Part shown: positions 7,811 to 12,722 of the stretch, piece after piece
Numbering within the stretch: position 1 is the stretch's first letter
Layout: the number at the start of each line of letters is the position of its first letter
Source of the DNA: Eimeria necatrix
Lineage: Eukaryota; Apicomplexa; Conoidasida; Eucoccidiorida; Eimeriidae
NCBI RefSeq assembly: GCF_000499385.1
Contig: NW_013655083.1
Location: forward strand, 37,501-50,222
DNA: 12,722 nucleotides
Direction of reading: 5' to 3'
The notes under the pieces: model-generated
Told to the model about the DNA's origin: nothing
Seen by the model: the letters and a program-made list of their open reading frames with translations, nothing else
Databases searched by the model: none
Program-made: the position numbers and the translations under genes

Positions 7811-8639
7811 GCAGGCCCACGCCCACGATTATTATCGGCAGCAGCTGCAGCAATACGAAGAGCTGCTGCGGAGAGTCCCGCAGCAGCCAGCAGCTCAGCT
7901 AGAAGCAGAACTGGCTCCCCTGAGTTACCCAGTGCAGCAGCAGGTCGATTTCCAGCAGCAGCAGCTGCTGCTGCAGCAGCAACAGCAGCTGCAACAGCAG
8001 CAGCAGCTGCAGCACCAGCAGCAGCTGCAGCACCACCAACTCCAGCACCAACAACAGCTGCAGCAGCAGCAGCTGCTGCAGCAGCAACAGCAGCCGTCGG
8101 ACACGCAGGAGTCGCAGCTGCTATGGCAACACCAGCAGCAAGCTGTGCAGCCTCAGCTCGAGCAGCAGCTGCTGCTGCAGCAGCAGCAGCAGCAGCAGAT
8201 CCTTCAGCTGCAGCAGCAACAGGTGATGCTGCAGCAGCTGCCGCACGTGGCGCTTCAGGAGCAGCAATTCTGTCTTCCTGGAGAGCAGCAGCAGGTTGTT
8301 CAGCAGCAGCTGCAGTACCAGCTGCTGCAGCAGCAGCAGCAGCAGCTGGACCCAACCCAGTTTAACTATGAAAGCATCATGTCGCAGCAGCAGCAGCAGC
8401 AGCTGCTGCTGCTGCAGCTGCAGCCTGAGGGGCCAGTGGACGAAGCAGCGCTGTACATGGACATGCAGCTGTTTCTGTCCTCGACTTTCGCTGCAGCAGC
8501 AGCAGCAGCAGCTGCTGCTGCTGCTGCTGCTCCCGTGTCTGCATGCGCCTTCGGGATCAGCTCTGTCTGCCAATCTGTTGCAGCAATGCTGGAAGATGTG
8601 ACAGCAATTGAAGAAGAAATGAGAAAAGGATTTAAATGA
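6531..8639 (+). CDS. Orphan Ala/Gln-rich protein, 702 aa
   Basis: Unrecognised protein. The start is taken at ATG 6531 (AACATGTTC, purine at -3); the frame is open from a TGA at 6444, so an upstream exon cannot be excluded. Layout: residues 1-55 are low in repeats (begins MFGTNQASALGGP); about 56-155 is Ala/Pro-rich; about 160-191 contains GFLSETSYPRTWRDLLSVAS and an acidic DEEEE; 192 to about 630 is mostly Gln with Leu and His, broken by islands such as GWYVPPHEWCEPLNREI; 632-702 is a distinct tail with DEAALYMDMQLF, an Ala run and MLEDVTAIEEEMRKGFK. Many Gln codons are CAA among CAG, a change that is silent only in this frame, so I judge the frame real. No signal peptide or clear membrane segment is seen. 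A nuclear or RNA-granule role would be a guess from composition alone. It stands alone, between unassigned flanks. Confidence 0.7.
7104..7157 (+). repeat. Adjacent CAG run, CTG run, CAG run (hairpin-capable)
   Basis: Inside the Q-rich gene, about eight CAG units are followed by four CTG units and five more CAG units, encoding Gln, Leu, then Gln. The CAG and CTG parts are reverse complements and can pair in DNA or RNA. Smaller versions of the same arrangement recur through 7960-8410. Confidence 0.85.
7493..7507. repeat. Dispersed GTGTAC palindrome motif, copy 1
   Basis: GGGTGTACAGACACT, an imperfect inverted repeat, lies in the Q-rich coding frame, where it encodes GVQT between two Gln-rich blocks. 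It is related to the copies at 8679, 9363 and 11524. Confidence 0.6.
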
Positions 8640-8678
8640 CAAAAAGCAATTGCTTCGAGTGCTGCAAACGCATGCGCT

Positions 8679-8697
8679 CGGGTGTACAGACACCCCG
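8679..8697. repeat. Dispersed GTGTAC palindrome motif, copy 2
   Basis: CGGGTGTACAGACACCCCG, an inverted repeat with a mismatched centre, lies about 40 bases after the stop of the Q-rich gene. Confidence 0.7.
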
Positions 8698-8870
8698 CTG
8701 CTGCTGCTGCTGCAGCGGCTGCAGCAGAAGGGAAGCAACTGCAGCAGCAGCTCCAGCGGCAGCTGCAGCAGCAGGACAAACGCTGCGCCCACTGCAGCAG
8801 CAGCAGCGGCAGCAGCAGCAGCAGCAGGTGGTCTTTTTGGCGAAGATTGTCTGTAGAAGAAACTAAGGAG

Positions 8871-9233
8871 ATGAAAGACAAGCAGCAAAAGCAAATTCTT
8901 TTGCTGCTTCCATTTGCTGCTGCTCTCTTGTTGGCATTCTATTTGTCTTTGTTCTTTTTGCTGCTGCAGCAGCTCAAACGGACCCTTAGGAGAAGGTACT
9001 TTAGGCTTTTTTCAGTTGTGCTGCAGCAGCTAATAATGAAGTTTGTTGCTGCAGCTAGTGCTGCAGCTAGTGCTGCATCTTTTGCTGCAGCTAGTGCTGC
9101 AGTTTCTGTTACAGCTGCTGCGGCAGTTGCTGCTGCAGCTAGTGCTGCTGCTGCTGCTGCAGCATCTGCTGCAGAGAGTGCTGCAGCTGCTGGCTGCTGC
9201 TGCAGCTGTGTATGCAGCTTTTGCTGCAGTTAG
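8871..9233 (+). CDS. Possible small hydrophobic protein, 120 aa (weak)
   Basis: Open from ATG 8871 to a TAG at 9231-9233. Residues about 8-32 form a long hydrophobic stretch including PFAAALLLAFYLSLFFLLL, followed by the basic RTLRRRYFRLF and then an Ala/Ser-rich tail coded by the GCTGCAGCTAGT array. The hydrophobic part is not simply CTG repeat, which makes it slightly better than background. The frame extends upstream to 8682 without another ATG. I recognise no family. It could equally be the 3' UTR of the Q-rich gene or intergenic. Confidence 0.25.
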   Translation: MKDKQQKQILLLLPFAAALLLAFYLSLFFLLLQQLKRTLRRRYFRLFSVVLQQLIMKFVAAASAAASAASFAAASAAVSVTAAAAVAAAASAAAAAAASAAESAAAAGCCCSCVCSFCCS

Positions 9234-9335
9234 TGCTGCTGCTGCAGCTTTTGCTGCAGCTGCTGCTGCAGCTGCTGCTGCAGCTACTGCTGCAGCAAAA
9301 GCCGCAGCAGCAGCAGCAGCAGCAGCAGCGCTCAG
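9037..9335. repeat. GCTGCAGCTAGT-type self-complementary array
   Basis: A degenerate array built on GCTGCAGC with AGT, TCT, GTT and TTT interruptions. GCTGCA alternation makes the array close to its own reverse complement, so both strands have open Ala-rich frames. This makes the ORFs here uninformative. Confidence 0.8.
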
Positions 9336-9362
9336 TGTTCGCTTGGCTTTCAAGCAGGCTGG

Positions 9363-9376
9363 GGTGTATGTACACC
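9363..9376. repeat. Dispersed GTGTAC palindrome motif, copy 3
   Basis: GGTGTATGTACACC is palindromic except for the central bases. It lies between the Ala-type array and the AT-rich arms, in DNA without a supported gene. Confidence 0.7.
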
Positions 9377-9470
9377 TCAAATTAAGGACCTCGTTTAAGG
9401 CTTTATCGCATTTTGGGTTTTATTTTTTAAATTGAAAAATAAATAAAACATTTTATATAATAAAATAAAT

Positions 9471-9472
9471 AA

Positions 9473-9511
<39 letters not shown>

Positions 9512-9514
9512 ATA
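9471..9514 (+). repeat. (AATA)11 arm of an inverted microsatellite pair
   Basis: Forty-four bases of pure AATA repeat. It is complementary to the (TTTA)n tract at 9630-9692, with a 115-base AT-rich spacer between them. Confidence 0.95.
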
Positions 9515-9629
9515 GGGCCAAAAGCAGGATATGGTGTCGGTGGTTTTTTATTTATTTATATCTTTTATTAATTAATTTTAATTTACTAATTGCACAAATA
9601 ATTAATTAATTGGTTTGTTTTTATTGTAC

Positions 9630-9630
9630 T

Positions 9631-9689
<59 letters not shown>

Positions 9690-9692
9690 TTT
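9630..9692 (+). repeat. (TTTA)15 arm of an inverted microsatellite pair
   Basis: Sixty-three bases of pure TTTA repeat, the reverse complement type of the tract at 9471-9514. The sequence between the arms is also A/T-rich and contains a further short TTTA run near 9546-9558. Confidence 0.95.
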
Positions 9693-9746
9693 GTCATCGC
9701 TTTTCTTGGCTCAAGAAGGCAGCCACCAGTTGGGTTTGCTGCAGCT

Positions 9747-9965
9747 CTTCTTGGCTAGCTGAAATGGCTGTGGCTAGCTAGCTAGCAGTGGCTAGTCTTA
9801 ACAAACCTGCTGCTGCTGCTGCTGCTGCTGCTGTGCTTGCTGCTGCTGCTGTTGCTGTGCTTGCTGCTTGTGCTGTTGCTGTGCTTGCTGCTGCTGCTGT
9901 TGCTGCGCTTGCTGCTGCTTCTTGTCCTGCTGCAGCCCCTTCTGGAGCCCTTCTTGGCTAGCTGA
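9747..9965 (+). repeat. Direct repeat CTTCTTGGCTAGCTGA with GGCTAGC clusters
   Basis: The 16-mer CTTCTTGGCTAGCTGA occurs at 9747-9762 and again at 9950-9965. Around both copies GGCTAGC or GCTAGC recurs several times (about 9771-9795 and 9975-10000). The two copies enclose a CTG run and the 24-bp minisatellite. Confidence 0.8.
9832..9927 (+). repeat. 24-bp minisatellite, 4 units
   Basis: Four head-to-tail units based on TGTGCTTGCTGCTGC plus TGCTGTTGC start at 9832, 9856, 9880 and 9904. Units 1 and 3 are identical and the fourth diverges at its end. On the - strand the array reads Gln with regular Ala (9798-10004 is open but lacks ATG). Confidence 0.85.
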
Positions 9966-10417
9966 GGTGCCTTTGGCTAGCTGGTTGGCTGCAGCTAGCT
10001 GCAAGAGCCTGCCTTTGCTGCTGCACTTGCTGCTGCGCCTGTGTGGCTGCTGCTGCTGCTGCTGCTGCTGCTGCGCCTGCTGCTGCTGCTGCCAGCGGCT
10101 TCGAGGCTAAGCATATGAGTCTAAAACAAAGTTAATTTGTCTTTTAGTCATTTTAAAAGACTACTTTTGCCAAATTCCCAACTTGCTGCTTCCCAAGTGC
10201 AGCACGAGTCGGAGCCGACGCGTGGCAGCCGCGCGGTGGTCAGGTGTACCGACAGCTCGTCTCGGGTGTCGCGTTCTGCGTTTAATAATTTTAATGGCAG
10301 ACTTATTTATTTATTTATTTATTACTTTTGTTTTAGTACTCAGCAATCTGTTTTTCAGGGGGTTTGGGGGGCTGGGCAGCTGCCGACTGGTGGGCGGTAG
10401 GCGCTGCTTCGCGTGGC

Positions 10418-10456
<39 letters not shown>

Positions 10457-10613
10457 TCGTGCTGCTGCTGCGGGCTGCAGCAAGCTTTCCTTTTACTTTA
10501 TTTCCTTCGTTTCAATCCAACACCAGCTTATTTATCTCTTCCAGTTTGTCTGCCCGCGCGCGCTGCCGCTCGCACTCCCTCCACCGCTCACAGCCGCAGC
10601 AACAGCCACAGCC

Positions 10614-10650
<37 letters not shown>

Positions 10651-10652
10651 AG
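9966..10652 (+). other. 5' flank of the SDR gene
   Basis: Contains CTG runs to about 10095, then a mixed stretch with a degenerate GTGTAC motif (AGGTGTACCGACAG at 10242), and a TTTA run near 10303-10325. CAG runs follow at about 10421-10456 and 10615-10649, just before the ATG. The SDR frame is open back to 10413 without an ATG. AG sites near 10340-10360 after a T-rich tract could end a 5' UTR intron. No separate gene is supported. Confidence 0.5.
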
Positions 10653-10823
10653 ATGGGTGTGGATACTTCGCCTTTCCGCTGCGGCAGCCAGCTGCGGGCC
10701 ATGCTGCACGACTCGATGACTTCTGCGGGTTTGTTTGTGCTGGGGAGTGTGGCAGCAGCAGCAGGAGTGTGCGCGTGCTTCCCGGGGAGTGCTGCTGCGG
10801 CTGCAGCAGCGTGCTGCAGCAGC

Positions 10824-10856
<33 letters not shown>

Positions 10857-10981
10857 CTGCTGTGGACCTGGGCCTTCTGCAGACTCGCCGAGGGCTACCG
10901 CCTTCCCCCCTCTTTGAGCCCGCGAGACCTTCGCCCGCGGCTGTTCGTGCTGGTGGAGGCCGCAGTGTCTTTGCTGTGCGG

Positions 10982-11026
<45 letters not shown>

Positions 11027-11172
11027 CATGCGGGGCAAGGTCTGCGCAGTCACTGGCTGCAACTCCGGGATCGGGGAGGAGATCGCGCTGCAGCTTGCTG
11101 CTTGGGGGGCTCGTGTTGCGCTGCTGTGCCGCAACGAGGCGGAGGGCAAGGCCTTGGCCCGCCGCATTCACA

Positions 11173-11238
<66 letters not shown>

Positions 11239-11355
11239 GGGACCCTGGGGAGTGCGGCGCCGCGTGCCGGGAGGGCTGCATCGCGCGCTTCATAAAGGCG
11301 GACCTCTGCAGCCTGGAGTCGCTGCGGGAAGCTGCTGCTGCAGTGGCCGCCTTCT

Positions 11356-11391
<36 letters not shown>

Positions 11392-11803
11392 GGAGGCTGG
11401 ACGTGCTGGTGCACAACGCGGGCGTGCTGCTGACGCAGCAGCTGCTGCTGACCCAAGAAGGAATAGAAAAAATGTTCTACACTCATGTTGTGGGGCCCTA
11501 CAGTCTGACGCGGCTGCTGCAGTCGGGTGTACGTACACCCGGCAGCCGCGTCATCTTCGTGTCTTCCCTCGCGCAGCACTCCGCGCCGCAGGCCTTCCAC
11601 CCGCTGAACGCCATGTGCAGCAGCCAGGCCTACGCTGCTGCTGCTGCTGCTGCTGCTGCTGTCCAGCAGCAGCAGCAGCAGCAGCAGGAAGCCAGCCGCG
11701 CCCCGCAGACGCCCTGGACGCCTGAGAACTACGACGGCCGGGAAGTCTACGCCTGCAGCAAGTTGGCGGAGACCTGGCTTGCTGCTGCGCTGCAGCGGGA
11801 CCT

Positions 11804-11844
<41 letters not shown>

Positions 11845-12167
11845 GGGAGGGCGCTGCTGCTGCTGCGCCGCTGCTGGTGGTGAGCGTACACCCCGGCGTT
11901 GTCAACACGAAGCTGCCGAGACACCTGAAGGGCCGCAGCCTCCTGTGGCGGCTGCTTGTTGCTGCTGCCAGCAGCACTTTGATGAAGACGCAGCAGCAAG
12001 GAGCAGCAACGCCGCTGCTGCTGGCAGCAGCAGCAGCAGCAGCAGCAGACCTCAGGGGCGGCAGCTACTACGCAGAGGGCGAGCTGGGCATTGCAGACCC
12101 TCGAGCAGCAAATCGACAAATGCAAGACATCACTCTTGCCATTTGCAAAGCACTCACCAACTTGTAA
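10653..12167 (+). CDS. Short-chain dehydrogenase/reductase (RDH/DHRS-like), 504 aa
   Basis: NAD(P)-dependent oxidoreductase with a Rossmann fold; substrate unknown. The start ATG 10653 sits in AAAGATGG, a good coccidian start context. Residues 1-110 have Ala-rich and hydrophobic parts (about 24-55 and 58-80) and may anchor it in a membrane. A Gln14 run (111-124) precedes the core. Core motifs: cofactor loop TGCNSGIG (134-141), ARVALLCRNEAEG, Gln21 (175-195), ADLCSLESLREA, Ser11 (236-246), LVHNAGV with N255, VIFVSS with catalytic Ser at 304/305, YACSK with Y366 and K370, VSVHPGVVNTKL. The Ser-to-Tyr distance is about 61 residues, longer than usual for classical SDRs, because Ala9 and Gln8 runs (328-345) are inserted there. 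Ser12 follows at 386-397. The order of motifs resembles retinol dehydrogenase/DHRS proteins. It is a single exon in this reading. The CAG tracts are pure and are read as Gln, Ser or Ala within one protein. Confidence 0.88.
11524..11541. repeat. Perfect 18-bp palindrome, copy 4 of the GTGTAC motif
   Basis: CGGGTGTACGTACACCCG equals its own reverse complement. It lies inside the SDR coding region and encodes GVRTPG between LLQS and SRVIF, a place where SDR relatives usually have only a short loop. Confidence 0.9.
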
Positions 12168-12172
12168 ACCCG

Positions 12173-12211
<39 letters not shown>

Positions 12212-12584
12212 ACTTGCTGCTGCTGCTGCTGCGGCTGCTGCGGGGGCTGCGGCGCGCGCGCGCTTCAGAGCGGCCGTAGAGTCTGCTGCAGCAACTGCGG
12301 CTGCTGCTGCTCTCCGGCGTTTTCAAGCAGCACTAATTGCTGCTGCAGCAGCTGCTGCAGCAGCTGCTGCAGCAGTTGCTGCTGCTCACAAACAGCACGA
12401 GCGGGAGTTGCAGGAGCTACTGCCGCTGCAGCTGCGTGAACAGCAACAACAGCAGCAGCAGCAGCAACTCCAGCTGCTGCTGCTGCTGCAGCAAGAGATC
12501 TGGCGAGTGGTGCCAGATTCTCCCCGTGGTTCGTTTTTGACTTCGCTTGGCTTCTTTTGTCCTTATTTAGGGTTTAGGGTTTAG
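12168..12584 (+). other. Open frame continuing the SDR frame after its TAA
   Basis: Starting directly after the SDR stop, the same frame stays open for 138 codons to a TAG inside the TTTAGGG array. It reads as Ala runs, then ARARFRAAVESAA, ALRRFQAALI, HKQHERELQELLPLQLREQ, a Gln run, QQEIWRVVPDSPRGSFLTS. The charged helical parts are not explained by pure triplet repeat. It has no ATG. It could be an exon of another gene, an alternative 3' exon of the SDR or non-coding 3' UTR. Confidence 0.35.
12340..12375. repeat. Three tandem copies of the palindromic 12-mer CTGCTGCAGCAG
   Basis: Thirty-six bases in which every unit, and the whole block, equals its own reverse complement. The open frame after the SDR reads it as Ala. 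Confidence 0.9.
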
Positions 12585-12600
12585 GGTTTAGGGTTTAGGG
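12566..12600 (+). repeat. Interstitial telomere-type (TTTAGGG)5
   Basis: Five perfect TTTAGGG units in the same orientation as the array at 4902. Sequence after it (TCTTAGGGCTTAGTG) may be degenerate units. The open frame following the SDR ends at a TAG within it. Confidence 0.95.
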
Positions 12601-12684
12601 TAGATCTTAGGGCTTAGTGTCTCCAGCCTAGTGCTGCTGCTTTGCTGCTGTTGCCGCTGAGAACAATTGATGGGCTAGCAATAT

Positions 12685-12715
<31 letters not shown>

Positions 12716-12722
12716 AGCAGCA
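12601..12722 (+). repeat. Window end: CAG/CAA-type repeat from 12685
   Basis: After about 85 unassigned bases a CAG run with regular CAA units (12685-12722) reaches the window edge. CAA among CAG would be silent in a Gln frame, so this may be the edge of another Gln-rich coding stretch. No start is visible. Confidence 0.4.

Noticed and set aside
7477..8365. Long Ala-rich open frames on both strands within the Q-rich gene
   Set aside because: They are frame-shifted readings of Gln codons. The CAA interruptions are replacement changes in these frames but silent in the Gln frame.
8636..8866. A 76-codon frame whose ATG overlaps the stop of the Q-rich gene
   Set aside because: ATGA overlap has no meaning for eukaryotic translation, and the product is mostly Cys, Ala and Gln runs from repeats.
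10512..12326. A 604-codon open frame on the - strand across the SDR gene
   Set aside because: CAG/CTG runs contain no stop in any frame, so antisense frames stay open by composition. The translated product is only homopolymer runs with no motif, while the + strand has the full SDR motif set.
76..12722. Regular triplet arrays as a possible CRISPR array
   Set aside because: Units are triplets without unique spacers, in a spliced eukaryotic context.

Overview
The window looks like nuclear DNA of a coccidian apicomplexan, most likely Eimeria (a chicken-type Eimeria such as E. tenella would fit). Three things point there. CAG/CTG triplets saturate both coding and non-coding DNA and are read as long Gln, Ser and Ala runs. 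Two interstitial TTTAGGG telomere-type arrays occur. A spliced ISN1-type IMP 5'-nucleotidase, an enzyme typical of fungi and apicomplexans, is present. Pure CAG/CTG tracts have no stop codon in any of the six frames, so most long open frames here are artefacts. I used conserved motifs, splice-phase closure and synonymous interruptions to pick the real frames.

Layout, all on the + strand. (1) About 147-4429 holds the 3' part of an ISN1-like gene. Six exons (147-300, 1218-1350, 1718-1923, 2242-2472, 2712-2886, 4333-4429) join in phase to 996 nt ending in TAA; the N-terminus lies upstream of the window. Its introns are made of CTG tracts and very T-rich DNA, and neighbourhoods of a splice donor and of a splice acceptor have been duplicated. 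(2) 4430-6530 is mostly unassigned: a TTTAGGG array, a few weak ORFs, and a 1.2 kb repeat-poor stretch that is probably the 5' region of the next gene. (3) 6531-8639 is one open frame for a 702-residue Ala/Gln-rich orphan protein; its Gln runs carry many CAA interruptions, which supports that frame. (4) 8640-10650 is repeat-rich: a GCTGCAGC-type Ala-coding array, complementary (AATA)n and (TTTA)n arms, a 24-bp minisatellite and GGCTAGC repeats. (5) 10653-12167 encodes a 504-residue short-chain dehydrogenase/reductase interrupted by Gln, Ser and Ala runs. (6) After its stop the same frame stays open to 12584, ending inside a second TTTAGGG array.

The genes do not form an evident pathway. ISN1 acts in purine-nucleotide turnover, the SDR is a probable NADP(H)-dependent oxidoreductase, and the Q-rich protein is unknown. 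The points most worth a second look are the duplicated splice-site neighbourhoods and GC-AG intron in ISN1, a dispersed palindrome with core GTGTAC..GTACAC found in coding and non-coding DNA, the in-frame extension after the SDR stop, and the complementary AT-rich arms.
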